In this document: positions 18,873 through 27,775 of the stretch, piece after piece
How positions within the stretch are numbered: position 1 is the first letter of the stretch
How the letters are laid out: each line of letters opens with the position of its first letter
Source of the DNA: Mesorhizobium sp. B2-3-12
Lineage (GTDB): Bacteria; Pseudomonadota; Alphaproteobacteria; Rhizobiales; Rhizobiaceae
Direction: 5' to 3'
DNA length: 64,000 bases
NCBI RefSeq assembly: GCF_006442205.1
Contig: NZ_VFVR01000005.1
Span: forward strand, 1-64,000
Translations under genes and position numbers: made by a program
The notes under the pieces: generated by a model
Seen by the model: the letters and a program-made list of their open reading frames with translations, nothing else
Database searches by the model: none
What the model was told of the DNA's origin: nothing

Positions 18873-20041
18873 GCGAACACCTCCTGCCGGACAGCGCCGA
18901 GTTTTTCGAGGCCGACACGCACCGCGGCATCGAGCGCCTTGACCTGCTGGCGATGGAAGGCGCCGCCATCGACATCGTGGATATCGGCCGCGGCTGCCTC
19001 CAGTGACCGGGCGAAGCTGGCCGGGTCATCGGTGACCACGCAATTGGCGGGGCGATGGTCGATGCCGCGTAGCGAGCGGCTGGTTGCGACCGAGGGCAGA
19101 CCAAGCTCGAATGTCTCGATGGTCTTCAGCTGCACGCCGCTGCCCGCGGTGCTGATCAGCGGGATGACGGCCGCGCCACGGACGAAAGCCCTGGCGTCCG
19201 GGACACGGCCGACGAACTCGACCCCCGGATGCGCCGAGGCGACGCCGTAAGGCATGTGGCCCGCGATGCGGATACGGAAATCAGGCTTGAGATGCGGCAC
19301 CACCTTGCCCAGGAACCAATCGAGGCCGATGCGGTTCGGCTGCCAGGTCCAGGTGCCGATCAAGGCCGCGTCGCAGTCGATCGGACGTCGGCCTTTGGGG
19401 ATTGGCGCCGTGGCGCCGGTGACCAGCGGCAGCACAGCCGAACGGTCATCCGAGGCGACACCGAGTGCCACGCGATCCTCCTCGGCCAACGTGAAGACGA
19501 AGCGCGCACGCCTGCAGAGGCGCTCTTCCACCAGCTTGAGCAGCCTTGCCTCGCGCCGGAACAGCAGGCGCTGGAAAATGCCGTCGGCGGCAACGGCATT
19601 CTCGCGGGCCGAGAGATGCTCGACATTGTGGGCGACGAAGATCGAGGGCCGGTCCCCCAAGAGCTTTTCGAAAGCGCCGGCGAACTGCACGGAATTCAGC
19701 ACATAGCCGTCGAACGGACCGGCTCGTTCGATGGCGGACTGAACATCGTGCTCGGACACCGCAAGCAACTTGACCGACGCGAAGGTGAGGCCCGAAAATA
19801 CTGCCTTGCCGAGCCAGGCGAGCTTTTGCAGCGGGGAAGCACTTTCGGTGCGCACGTCGATCGCACCTAGCACCACCGTATTTTCGGGATCCATCGCGAC
19901 TTTTCCGGGCCAGGTGAAGCCGATGACCGTCACGCGCGCGCCGGCGCGCCGCAAGGCGGCGATGACCGCGGCGTTGGCGATCTCGTAGCCCGAGGCAAGA
20001 GCACCGTCGGGCACGATCGATGTGGCGAACAGCAGATGCAT
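18869..20041 (-). CDS. Glycosyltransferase, GT4/GT-B-like
   Basis: A 390-residue protein starting MHLLFATSIVPDG at 20041, with AGGATA upstream; the frame is open to 20071. It has a GT-B layout with an N-terminal acceptor domain and a C-terminal donor domain containing ALIGTWTWQPNRIGLDWFL, the IRIAGHMP strand, VEFVGRVPDARAFVRGAAVIPL and GSGVQLKTIETFELGLPSVAT, where the Glu residues fit the EX7E-type donor site. First gene of the three-gene minus-strand operon, divergent from the GT2 gene. Confidence 0.85.
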   Translation of the reverse strand: MHLLFATSIVPDGALASGYEIANAAVIAALRRAGARVTVIGFTWPGKVAMDPENTVVLGAIDVRTESASPLQKLAWLGKAVFSGLTFASVKLLAVSEHDVQSAIERAGPFDGYVLNSVQFAGAFEKLLGDRPSIFVAHNVEHLSARENAVAADGIFQRLLFRREARLLKLVEERLCRRARFVFTLAEEDRVALGVASDDRSAVLPLVTGATAPIPKGRRPIDCDAALIGTWTWQPNRIGLDWFLGKVVPHLKPDFRIRIAGHMPYGVASAHPGVEFVGRVPDARAFVRGAAVIPLISTAGSGVQLKTIETFELGLPSVATSRSLRGIDHRPANCVVTDDPASFARSLEAAAADIHDVDGGAFHRQQVKALDAAVRVGLEKLGAVRQEVFA

Positions 20042-20146
20042 CTCACTATCCTGTGGTGTAGCCGGTAGCAAAGCGCGGTGAACCCTTGATTAAACGAGCA
20101 CGACCAGCGCGCCAAAGCCCATGCCTGGCGGGCTTCTCCGTGCAAG

Positions 20147-21211
20147 GTGATTAACGAAACCTTATCAACCGTGGTGCTACCAGAACGCGACTCACGACGC
20201 GGCTGGACACGGATGATCCCTTTGCCATTGGACGGTTCGGTATCGATCGCGGGACGGTCTCCCCGGCTCGACGTCGAGGCCGTCGAAGCGATCGTCACCT
20301 TGCCGACCTTCAAGCGGCCGCAACAGGTGCTGGAGACGCTGGCATCGCTGCGCGCGCAACAAACCGGCAGGCGCTTTGCCGTCATCGTCATGGAAAACGA
20401 AGCCGAGGCGCGGGAGGGCGCCAAGGCGGCGCTGCCGCTGTTCGAACGCGGCGAGATGCCAGGCATGGTCATCATCGCGCACGAGCGCGGCAATTGCAGC
20501 GCCTATAATGCCGGCTGGCAGACGGCGATCCTGCATTTCCCGAACTTCCGGCATCTGCTGGTCATCGACGATGACGAGCTCGCCGATCCGCAATGGCTGG
20601 AGCGGATGTGCGGCACTGCCGAAACGCTCGGCGCCGATATCGTTGGCGGCCCGCAAGTGCCCGTCTTTGCCGATCCCGCCCATGTGAAATGGGCCGGCCA
20701 TCCTGTCTTCGCGCCGCCCTACCGGGAGACCGGGCGGGTGCCCGCGCTCTATTCGTCCGGCAATCTTCTGGTCGGGCGCGGCGTGTTGACCGCCATGGGG
20801 ACGCCGTTCCTCGATCTCAGATTCAATTTCATGGGCGGCGGCGACGCCGACTTTCTCAGCCGGTCGGCGCAAAAAGGCTTCGTGCTGGGCTGGTGCGCCG
20901 AAGCCAAGGTGCGGGAGACGGTTCCGGCCCGGCGCGTCGAGAGCGACTGGATCCGCGCCCGCAGCCTGCGCAACGGTGTCATCTCGACACTGGTGGAAAA
21001 GAAGAAGCGCGCCGGCACGCCCTTCGGCAGTGCCAAGGTGTTCGCCAAGAGCCTGGCGCTGCTTGCCGTCTCGCCGCTTCGCGGCATCATGCGGCTGGCG
21101 CGGACCGGATCGCCGGCGATCGCGCTCTATCCCATCCATGTGGCGCTTGGCCGCGTGCTGGCCGAATTCGGATATGCCAATGAGCAATACCGCCAGCCTG
21201 AGAAAAACTGA
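20147..21211 (+). CDS. Family 2 glycosyltransferase
   Basis: A 354-residue GT-A enzyme. AIVTLPTFKRPQQVLETLASL begins the nucleotide-sugar fold, LLVIDDDELADPQWLERM gives the metal-binding Asp cluster, and FNFMGGGDADFLSR is the acceptor-side motif with the probable catalytic Asp. The GTG at 20147 is the longest start; an ATG at 20213 (IPLPLDGS) is a reasonable alternative because the conserved domain begins later. The downstream polymerase gene overlaps its 3' end by 32 bases. The enzyme probably builds the same surface polysaccharide as its neighbours. Confidence 0.88.
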   Translation: MINETLSTVVLPERDSRRGWTRMIPLPLDGSVSIAGRSPRLDVEAVEAIVTLPTFKRPQQVLETLASLRAQQTGRRFAVIVMENEAEAREGAKAALPLFERGEMPGMVIIAHERGNCSAYNAGWQTAILHFPNFRHLLVIDDDELADPQWLERMCGTAETLGADIVGGPQVPVFADPAHVKWAGHPVFAPPYRETGRVPALYSSGNLLVGRGVLTAMGTPFLDLRFNFMGGGDADFLSRSAQKGFVLGWCAEAKVRETVPARRVESDWIRARSLRNGVISTLVEKKKRAGTPFGSAKVFAKSLALLAVSPLRGIMRLARTGSPAIALYPIHVALGRVLAEFGYANEQYRQPEKN

Positions 21212-22508
21212 TCGCGCCCCGCTCAGCGCCGCGTTCACGCGCGACGGCGTGGCGACCGCGATCGCCGCGCTGCTGTTCACCGTCATCATGGTGTCGTTCC
21301 GCCCGTTCCAGCCGGCCGGCGCCGAACTCACCGGCGACGGCGGCGACATCGTCAACCAGCTCGGCTTCGGCTCGCTCGGCGCTGTTTCGATCTTCGCGCT
21401 GACGGCTTTCGCCGATCCGCGCGTCGTGCGCTCGCTGCTCAGCCCGTCCTGGATACTGATGCTCGGCTTCTTCTTCCTGTCGGTGGTGCTGGCGACCGAT
21501 CCGCCCTCGGCAATGCGCGCTGCGTCCTTCACCATGATCGGCATCCTGACGATGGCAACGATCCTGGCGCTGCCCCGCGACGCCGAGTCCTTCTCCAGGG
21601 TCATCATCTTCACCGCCGTCGTGGTGATGGGCCTGTCCTATTTCGGCCTCCTCGCCTTTCCGCACGAGGCGATGCACACGGCCGACTCGCAGGAGCCCGA
21701 ACATGCCGGCCTGTGGCGCGGCGTGTTCACCCACAAGAACATCGCCGGACCGATCATGGCCTGCTTCAGTTTCGCCGGCCTCTATCTCTATCGGCGCGGT
21801 CAGCGCTGGTGGGGCGCTGGTATCTTCTGCGCGGCGATGATCTTCATGCTGCACACTGGCTCCAAGACCACCGCCGGGCTGGTGCCGTTCTCGATCCTGA
21901 TCGTGATGTTCCCGAGCCTGATGGGCATGCGGCTCGGCACGCCGATCCTGTTTGCGCTGGCGGTCATCGCCACGGCGGTCGGCACGCTGGGCATCGTCTT
22001 CCTGCCGCCGGTCAAACATCTGGCGGCGATCTATTTTCCCGACATGACCTACACCGGCCGCACCACGCTGTGGGAGTTCGCCGGCTCGATGCTGGCGAAG
22101 AAACCGTGGACCGGCTACGGTTATGAGAGCTTCTGGGGCACGCCGCTGCTGTTCAACCAGGACCAGCCCTTTGACCGCCCGTGGGACATCAGGACCATCG
22201 TGCACGGCCATGACGGTTATCTCGACATCGCCGTGCTGATGGGCATCCCTGCCCTTTGCGTCGCTGTCTACACTTTCCTCATCGCGCCGCTGCGCGACTA
22301 CATGCGCATTCCGCTGCGCAAGGAAAACATCTTTCTCGGCGATTTCTTCATGATGGTGGTGCTGTTCACCGCCCTCAACGCCTTTCTCGAAAGCTTCTTC
22401 TTCCATCGCGGCGATCCGGTCTGGCTGTTCTTCGTCTTCGGCGTGCTGGGCCTCAGGCAAGTGTCGCTGCGGCCGATCGCGGTGCGCGCGCCCGTGCAGC
22501 GATCCTGA
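21180..22508 (+). CDS. O-antigen ligase/polymerase family membrane protein
   Basis: A 442-residue integral membrane protein with about 10-12 helices and the Wzy_C/O-antigen-ligase motif WRGVFTHKNIAGPIMA, containing the conserved HKN, in a periplasmic loop. A second loop has YTGRTTLWEFAG and HGHDGYLD, residues often conserved in Wzy and WaaL proteins. It links or polymerises lipid-borne sugar repeats on the periplasmic side. The frame is open to 20976, but the ATG at 21180 is the plausible start, inside the end of the GT2 gene. ATG 21174 is equally possible. Confidence 0.85.
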   Translation: MSNTASLRKTDRAPLSAAFTRDGVATAIAALLFTVIMVSFRPFQPAGAELTGDGGDIVNQLGFGSLGAVSIFALTAFADPRVVRSLLSPSWILMLGFFFLSVVLATDPPSAMRAASFTMIGILTMATILALPRDAESFSRVIIFTAVVVMGLSYFGLLAFPHEAMHTADSQEPEHAGLWRGVFTHKNIAGPIMACFSFAGLYLYRRGQRWWGAGIFCAAMIFMLHTGSKTTAGLVPFSILIVMFPSLMGMRLGTPILFALAVIATAVGTLGIVFLPPVKHLAAIYFPDMTYTGRTTLWEFAGSMLAKKPWTGYGYESFWGTPLLFNQDQPFDRPWDIRTIVHGHDGYLDIAVLMGIPALCVAVYTFLIAPLRDYMRIPLRKENIFLGDFFMMVVLFTALNAFLESFFFHRGDPVWLFFVFGVLGLRQVSLRPIAVRAPVQRS

Positions 22509-22568
22509 GAGGGCTTCCCCGCCGATCCGCGAGCGTCTATGTCATGGCCTTTGCTTGGAGGGCTCTCG

Positions 22569-23384
22569 ATGACGATCAGGCTTGTTCTCGCCGGCTGCGG
22601 CAATATGGGTTACGCCATGCTCTCGGGCTGGCTGAAATCCGGCAAGCTTGCACCCTCGGCGGTCTTCGTGGTCGAGCCCAATGAAGACCTGCGCCAGCGC
22701 GCGGCGGCTTTGGGCTGCGGCACGGCGGCGGAAGCCGGAGCCATTCCGGCGGACGCGGTGCCTGACCTCGTCGTCATCGCCGTGAAGCCGCAGGTGATCC
22801 GTGACGTCACCGCCGCCTACAAGCGCTTCGGCGACGGCCGCACCACATTCGTCAGCATTGCCGCCGGCACACCCTCCGCCACCTTCGAGGCGATCCTCGG
22901 CAACCGCGCGCCGATCGTGCGCTGCATGCCCAACACACCCGCCGCCATCGGCAAGGGCATGATGGTGGTCTATTCCAACCCCCTGGTTTCCGACGACGCC
23001 AAGCGCTTCGTCGCGGATCTTTTGTCGGCGAGCGGCGAAGTGACCACCATCGACGACGAAGGCCTTATGGACGCGGTGACGGCCGTCTCAGGATCGGGGC
23101 CGGCCTACATCTTCCATTTCATCGAGGCGCTGACCGTGGCCGCCGAAAAAGCCGGCCTGCCGGCGGCGACCGCCAGGCTGCTTGCCATGCAGACCGTCTA
23201 CGGCGCCGCGTCGCTTGCGGCGGAAAGCCGTGAGGATCCGGGCGTGCTACGCCAGCAGGTGACCAGCCCCAACGGCACGACGGCGGCCGCGCTTGGCGTG
23301 TTGATGGGCGAGGACCGGCTGACCAACCTCCTCACGCAAGCGGTGGAAGCGGCGCGGCTAAGGTCGATCGAACTGGGAAAGTAG
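22569..23384 (+). CDS. proC: Pyrroline-5-carboxylate reductase
   Basis: A 271-residue enzyme that reduces pyrroline-5-carboxylate to proline with NAD(P)H. The N-terminal Rossmann motif VLAGCGNMGYAML, the VIAVKPQ strand, the RCMPNTPAAIGKGM segment and the C-terminal signature DAVTAVSGSGPAYIF with LRQQVTSPNGTTAAAL are all present. TTGGAGGG lies 6 bases before the ATG at 22569; an in-frame ATG at 22539 is less likely. The gene stands alone between polysaccharide genes and a small antitoxin-like gene. Confidence 0.97.
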   Translation: MTIRLVLAGCGNMGYAMLSGWLKSGKLAPSAVFVVEPNEDLRQRAAALGCGTAAEAGAIPADAVPDLVVIAVKPQVIRDVTAAYKRFGDGRTTFVSIAAGTPSATFEAILGNRAPIVRCMPNTPAAIGKGMMVVYSNPLVSDDAKRFVADLLSASGEVTTIDDEGLMDAVTAVSGSGPAYIFHFIEALTVAAEKAGLPAATARLLAMQTVYGAASLAAESREDPGVLRQQVTSPNGTTAAALGVLMGEDRLTNLLTQAVEAARLRSIELGK

Positions 23385-23405
23385 GGTGGCGACGGCTCGG
23401 AGGTG

Positions 23406-23642
23406 TCAGGGCCATCCCCACATTTCACTGATCTCGTCCTTGTCCATGGTTCGGCCTCCCGCCCCTGCCTTGGCTCTAAGATCGTCAGCTATGATGGCGA
23501 GCCTTTTGGCGAGTGGGAGTTGCTCTCGCCGCAGTTCGGATTCAAGCGCTTCGATGACCGCCTTGGCCATCGACGTATTGCGCAAGTCTGCAAGCCGTCT
23601 CGCCAACTCGCGTGCGCGCGGATTTCTGATGTGAAGCTTCAT
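23406..23642 (-). CDS. VapB-like antitoxin without an adjacent VapC toxin
   Basis: A 78-residue protein of the VapB/Rv0623-type antitoxin family. The start KLHIRNPRARELARRLADL fits the dimeric DNA-binding N-terminus, followed by a helical region and a C-terminal tail DKDEISEMWGWP that would normally bind VapC. A toxin gene is expected directly downstream, but the proC stop lies only 21 bases away on the other strand, and none is found upstream either. It is therefore an orphan antitoxin, a remnant, or a regulator acting in trans. Confidence 0.7.
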   Translation of the reverse strand: MKLHIRNPRARELARRLADLRNTSMAKAVIEALESELRREQLPLAKRLAIIADDLRAKAGAGGRTMDKDEISEMWGWP

Positions 23643-23735
23643 CTGGGTCCTCTACGCGATGATTTTGACAGATGGAAGCGAACGGCGCAGCGGAGCAAAA
23701 TTCTGCACCCGCCGCAACGCTTCTAAATCACGGAA

Positions 23736-23795
23736 TGGATCCCGGGGTCTGCGCCGCGTCGCTACGCTCCTTGCTTCGCCCCAGGATGACGAAGT
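23736..23795. repeat. Rhizobial-type intergenic repeat candidate
   Basis: The stretch contains GGATCCCGGGGTCTGCGCC and the inverted GCCCCAGGATGACGAAG about 30 bases later, with CGTCGCTACGCTCCTTGC between. This wording is characteristic of short dispersed intergenic elements in Mesorhizobium as I know them. Only one copy is in the window, so repetition cannot be shown here. Confidence 0.45.
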
Positions 23796-23826
23796 AGCGG
23801 TTAGCTCTTTCCAGGCAACGGGAGGC

Positions 23827-25140
23827 TTAGCTCCCGTACAGAAGCTCATCCTGCAGCTTGCGCAAGGCGAACAGCCTGGTCGTCTGGTCGGGCGCGGCAT
23901 TGTCGGCCGTCAGCAAATCGCCTTTCCTGACCGGCTTCAACACCTTGCCGCCCTCGAGCAGGCCGACCGGGACGGCGCGCTGGGCGCGGGCTTCGCCGAC
24001 GGTCATGGTCCAGGAGCGATAACACGTCTCGCCGATCGCATCGAAGGTCTCGCCGGCCACGAGATCGCGCTTGGCGACCGCGCAGACCTCGGCGACCGGC
24101 CTCGGCAGCGGCACCATGTCGGGCTTGCCGAACAGCACGATGCGGGCTGCGGTGAGCGGCACTTCCAGCGACGTCAAATGGTAGGGCCGGAACAGGCTGT
24201 AATAAGGGCCGTGGCCGATATGCAGGTCGTCCATGCGCTCGATAATGCGTGGATGCGTCGCCTCGACGATGACGAAGACGCCGGGCGCGACACCCTTGCC
24301 GATGGTGTAGTCGACGACACCCTTCTTCAGCAGGAGGCCGCCGTCTTGGCGCGGGATCAACACCTTGACGAGGTCGTCGCGGTCGGCCTTCGGACCATGC
24401 ATGCCGGGCACGTCGGGCACCAGTCCGGTGGCGTTGGCGATGGCGCACATCTCGACCATGGTCTTGGAGCCGTCGACGAACTCGACCAGCATGCGCGGGT
24501 TCATGTTGCGGCGGATCGCTTCCTCGCGATAGTCGTCGGGCACGGCATCGTGGTTGAGCGGGTTGTTCTTGCCCTTGCCGGCCGAGACGATGGTCAGGCC
24601 GAGGGCGGACGCGAACTCGATCAGTTCCATGCAACTCGACGGCTCGTCGCCGGCGCCGACCGAATAGACGACGCCGAGCCGGTCGGCCTGCTGTTTGAGG
24701 TAGCAGCCGATGGTGACGTCGGCCTCGACATTCATCATGACCAGATGCTTGCCATGCTCCATCGCCATGAGGTCGAAATCGGCGGCGACGCCGGGTTTTC
24801 CCGTGGCGTCGATGACGACGTCGATCAGTGGATTGGTGACCAGCATCTCATTCGAGGTGATGGCTATTTTTCCCGCCTCTATCGCCGCGGTGACTGTCGA
24901 CGCGGCGTCGGCCTCGACCGCCATCCCTTCGTCACCATAGGCGATACGGATGGCGTCGCGCGCGGTGTGCGGGCGGCGCGTCGAGACTGCGCAGACCGCG
25001 ATGCCCGGCATCAGCATGCCTTGCGTGACAAGGTCGGTGCCCATCTCGCCGGAGCCGATGACGCCGATGCGCACGGGGCGGCCCTCGGCCGCGCGTCTGG
25101 CGAGATCGCGGGCAAGTCCGGTCAAGGCCACATTGGTCAT
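23827..25140 (-). CDS. Homoserine-dehydrogenase-like oxidoreductase with C-terminal SAF domain (COG4091 type)
   Basis: A 437-residue cytosolic protein. The N-terminal Rossmann motif IGVIGSGEMGTDL is followed by NEMLVTNPLIDVVIDATG and MMNVEADVTIGCYL. Beyond about residue 330 lies an SAF-type domain (EVCAVAKRDLVAGETFD and the VLKPVRKGDLLTAD end). COG4091 proteins are predicted NAD(P)-dependent dehydrogenases of unsettled substrate, often in sugar or polyol loci. The start MTNVALTGL at 25140 is chosen because the upstream open frame (to 25323) is not family-like; its ribosome site is weak. It is divergent from the PTS operon and shares its control region, which suggests action on the PTS substrate or a product. 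Confidence 0.75.
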   Translation of the reverse strand: MTNVALTGLARDLARRAAEGRPVRIGVIGSGEMGTDLVTQGMLMPGIAVCAVSTRRPHTARDAIRIAYGDEGMAVEADAASTVTAAIEAGKIAITSNEMLVTNPLIDVVIDATGKPGVAADFDLMAMEHGKHLVMMNVEADVTIGCYLKQQADRLGVVYSVGAGDEPSSCMELIEFASALGLTIVSAGKGKNNPLNHDAVPDDYREEAIRRNMNPRMLVEFVDGSKTMVEMCAIANATGLVPDVPGMHGPKADRDDLVKVLIPRQDGGLLLKKGVVDYTIGKGVAPGVFVIVEATHPRIIERMDDLHIGHGPYYSLFRPYHLTSLEVPLTAARIVLFGKPDMVPLPRPVAEVCAVAKRDLVAGETFDAIGETCYRSWTMTVGEARAQRAVPVGLLEGGKVLKPVRKGDLLTADNAAPDQTTRLFALRKLQDELLYGS

Positions 25141-25482
25141 GCAGGGGATGTCCACAGCTTCTTGATTTGGGGCCGAATTAGCAGGGACGGGTCCGCTGTG
25201 CCAATGAAACCGCTCGCGGCCGGCGATTTCCAACGGAAACGCCGGGAAAAGCTGCATTCGCCGCGAATTATTGGCCCAAAGGGTTGCCAATTGACATTGC
25301 CGTGAACAGCCCCAATAAAACATTCGTTTGCTAACAAAGGCAAATGTTCATTCCGACAGCCTGTTCGGACGAGCATTCCGCCTCTCGTTAGGTAGGGGAG
25401 GCCTTTGCGCCAAGGCGGCAAAGGCGTTGACGAGATCAACGGAGCATCTTCGGGCAGAGCCCGCGGCTCCAGGGGAGGAAGA
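25141..25482. promoter_or_regulatory. Divergent control region of the dehydrogenase and PTS operon
   Basis: A non-coding stretch of 342 bases. Two inverted repeats stand out. One is AACATTCGTTTGC...GCAAATGTT at 25319-25348, where the arms pair apart from a small bulge. The other is TCCGACAG...CTGTTCGGA at 25352-25369, also one base short of perfect. Both are good operator candidates upstream of the IIC gene. No local PTS regulator gene is present to name the binding protein. Confidence 0.5.
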
Positions 25483-26889
25483 ATGGATACTCTACTTGCT
25501 GGCCTCAAGGGGGCCATCGACACGCTCGGCGCGACAGTCCTGCTGCCGATCGTCATTTTCATCATTGCCGTGGTTTTGGGCGCCAAGGTCAGCAAGGCCT
25601 TTCGCGCCGCCGTGACCATCGGCGTCGCCTTCATCGGTATCAACCTCGTGCTTGGCCTGATGTTCACGTCGATCGGCGACGTGGCCAAGGCCATTGTCAC
25701 CAACACCGGCATCCATCGCGACATCATCGATGTCGGCTGGCCTTCGGCGGCGGCGATCGCCTTCGGCTCGTCGGTCGGGCTTTGGGTCATCCCGGTCGGC
25801 ATCCTGGTCAACATCGTGCTGCTTTTGACGCGCATGACACGTACGCTCAATGTCGACGTCTGGAATTTCTGGCACTTCGCCTTCGTCGGTTCGCTTGTCG
25901 TTGCCGCCACCAACAATCTGGCTTACGGCATTGCGATCGCGGCGCTCGTCGCAGCGCTTTCGCTGCTTTTCGCCGACTGGTCGGCGCGCGCGGTTCAGCA
26001 GTTCTACGGCGTGCCCGGCATTTCGGTGCCGCACCTCGCCTCGGCGCAGATCCTGCCGATCGCCATCATCCTGAACTGGATCATGGACCGCATTCCCGGC
26101 ATCAACCGCATCAACATCAACACCGAAACCATCGAGCGCCGCTTCGGCGTGTTCGGTGAACCGGTCGTGCTTGGCCTGATCATCGGCCTCGTGCTCGGCG
26201 CCATCGCCTTCTACAATGCCGGCGATCTCGGCACGGTGCTGGCCAAGGTGCTGGGCACCGGTATGACGCTGGCCGCGGTCATGCTGCTGTTGCCGCGTAT
26301 GGTCAAGATCCTGATGGAAGGCCTGCTTCCGGTTTCCGACGCGGCGCAGGAATTCGTGCGCAAGCGCACCGGCGACCGCGAGCTTCTCGTCGGCCTCGAT
26401 TCGGCGATCCTGATCGGCCATCCCGCGGCGATCTCGTCGTCGCTGATCCTGGTGCCGATCGCGATCATCCTGTCGGTGATCCTGCCGGGCAACCGCGTCA
26501 TCCTGTTCGCCGACCTGGCGGTTATCCCCTTCATCGTCGCCATGACCGCGCCGCTGGTCAAAGGCAATGTGTTCCGCATGGTGGTGATCGGCACGGTGAC
26601 CTTGGCGATCGGTTTCTATGTCGCCAACGCGCTGGCGCCGCTGTTCACAAGTGCCGCCGTCGCATCGGGCTTCAAGCTGCCGGCGGATGCGCTGCAGATC
26701 ACCTCGGTGGTCGACGGCTTCCTGTGGGTTCCCTACGTGATCATCGAGGCGATCCAAGGGCTTGGGCTTGCTGGCATCATCCTCATCGCGGTGGTCATAG
26801 CCGCCCTGTTCGTGCTCTATCGCCGCAATACGCTTGGCTGGGAGCGGGCGGCGGGCGCCGAGGACGAGCCTGCCGAAGGCACGGCCTGA
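25483..26889 (+). CDS. PTS galactitol-type permease, subunit IIC
   Basis: A 468-residue integral membrane protein of the GatC family with about 12 hydrophobic segments. MDTLLAGLKGAIDTLGATVLLP opens the protein; INRININ and the LDSAILIGHPAAISSSLILVP stretch are typical of galactitol-type IIC. It translocates a sugar or polyol coupled to phosphorylation by IIB. AGGGGAGGAAGA lies directly before ATG 25483, a strong ribosome site. First gene of a IIC-IIA-IIB operon. The substrate is not certain: galactitol-type IIC proteins also carry other C4-C6 polyols and sugars. Confidence 0.88.
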   Translation: MDTLLAGLKGAIDTLGATVLLPIVIFIIAVVLGAKVSKAFRAAVTIGVAFIGINLVLGLMFTSIGDVAKAIVTNTGIHRDIIDVGWPSAAAIAFGSSVGLWVIPVGILVNIVLLLTRMTRTLNVDVWNFWHFAFVGSLVVAATNNLAYGIAIAALVAALSLLFADWSARAVQQFYGVPGISVPHLASAQILPIAIILNWIMDRIPGINRININTETIERRFGVFGEPVVLGLIIGLVLGAIAFYNAGDLGTVLAKVLGTGMTLAAVMLLLPRMVKILMEGLLPVSDAAQEFVRKRTGDRELLVGLDSAILIGHPAAISSSLILVPIAIILSVILPGNRVILFADLAVIPFIVAMTAPLVKGNVFRMVVIGTVTLAIGFYVANALAPLFTSAAVASGFKLPADALQITSVVDGFLWVPYVIIEAIQGLGLAGIILIAVVIAALFVLYRRNTLGWERAAGAEDEPAEGTA

Positions 26890-26960
26890 CCCTTCATCGC
26901 GCCTCAATTTGACACGATCGTGCGCCCTTCGCGGGCGCACGATTTCCAACGGAGCAAGAT

Positions 26961-27422
26961 ATGTCCGACGGCCTCATGCAGCTTCTGGATCCCGAAGCGA
27001 TCGTGCTCGGGTCGGATGCCTCGACCAATGAGGAGATCATCCGTATCCTCGCGGGCAGGCTCGAGGCTCTCGGCTATGTCAAAAGCTCCTATGCCGACGC
27101 GGTCGTGCGCCGCGAAATGACCATCCCGACGGGACTGCCCCTGGAGCGCGCCGATAATGTCGCGGTGCCGCACACCGATCCCGAGCATGTGCTGAAGCCC
27201 GGCATCGCGATGGGCACGCTGATTAAGCCGGTGACCTTCGCCAACATGGAAGATCCCGACGAGAAGCTGCCGGTCGGCTTCGTCTTCCTGCTTGCCATCA
27301 ATGACAAGGACAAGCAGATTGAAGCGCTGCAGTCCGTCATGGCCACCATCCAGAATCCCGATGCATTGGACGGCTTGAGGTCGGCCAGGAACCTCGACGA
27401 CGTGCGTGCCGTGCTCGGCTGA
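26961..27422 (+). CDS. PTS subunit IIA, fructose/galactitol type
   Basis: A 153-residue cytosolic protein. It has the classical phospho-His site in RADNVAVPHTDPEHV, with His71 as the phosphorylated residue, and the REMTIPTGLPLE lead-in seen in fructose/mannitol-type IIA domains. It would accept phosphate from HPr and pass it to the IIB protein encoded next. ACGGAGCAAG precedes the ATG at 26961; 71 bases separate it from IIC. No enzyme I or HPr gene is visible in the window. Confidence 0.9.
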   Translation: MSDGLMQLLDPEAIVLGSDASTNEEIIRILAGRLEALGYVKSSYADAVVRREMTIPTGLPLERADNVAVPHTDPEHVLKPGIAMGTLIKPVTFANMEDPDEKLPVGFVFLLAINDKDKQIEALQSVMATIQNPDALDGLRSARNLDDVRAVLG

Positions 27423-27443
27423 TAACCCAAGGAGGAGCAGCAA

Positions 27444-27731
27444 ATGTCCAAACAGAAAACAATTCTCTTTGCCTGCGGCACCGGCATCGCCACCTCGACG
27501 GCGGTCAACGTCGCCGTCACCGAGGCGATGAAGAAGCGCGGCCTTACCTTCAACGCGCAACAGGCCAAGGCGACCGAAGTGCCGGGGCTGGCCGACAGTG
27601 TCGACTTCATCGTCTCCACGACCCCGATCTCGGCTTCAGTGACCAAGCCGGTCATCAAGGGCCTCGCCTTCCTCACCGGCATCGGCAAGGACAAGGTGCT
27701 CGACGAGATCGAGGCGCAGCTGCGCAAGTAG
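27444..27731 (+). CDS. PTS subunit IIB, galactitol type
   Basis: A 95-residue protein of the GatB family. The phospho-Cys loop is ILFACGTGIATSTAV, with Cys11 as the active residue. It passes phosphate from IIA to the incoming sugar at IIC. GGAGGAG lies just before the ATG and only 21 bases separate it from the IIA stop, so the three genes form one operon. Confidence 0.92.
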   Translation: MSKQKTILFACGTGIATSTAVNVAVTEAMKKRGLTFNAQQAKATEVPGLADSVDFIVSTTPISASVTKPVIKGLAFLTGIGKDKVLDEIEAQLRK

Positions 27732-27755
27732 GTCGCGGACGACGCGGCCTTGCCG

Positions 27756-27775
27756 AGGGTGGTTCAGGCCACCCT
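27756..27775. terminator. Hairpin between the PTS IIB gene and the convergent oxidase gene
   Basis: Perfect 7-bp arms (AGGGTGG at 27756-27762 and CCACCCT at 27769-27775) around TTCAGG, overlapping the end of the multicopper oxidase gene. It could end transcription from both sides, but there is no T-tract, so a classical terminator is uncertain. Confidence 0.35.

Noticed and set aside
17143..19104. 653-codon minus-strand frame covering three genes
   Set aside because: Only the C-terminal 308 codons look like a protein; the upstream part lies inside the WecG-type and GT4 genes in another frame and is Arg/Pro-rich.
23736..23795. Possible CRISPR repeat
   Set aside because: It occurs once with no spacer-repeat periodicity; no array was seen anywhere in the window.
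23652..23900. Small minus-strand frame near the lone antitoxin that might be a toxin
   Set aside because: It lacks the PIN-domain acidic residues expected of VapC, is Arg/Pro/Ser-rich and overlaps an intergenic repeat and the end of the dehydrogenase gene.
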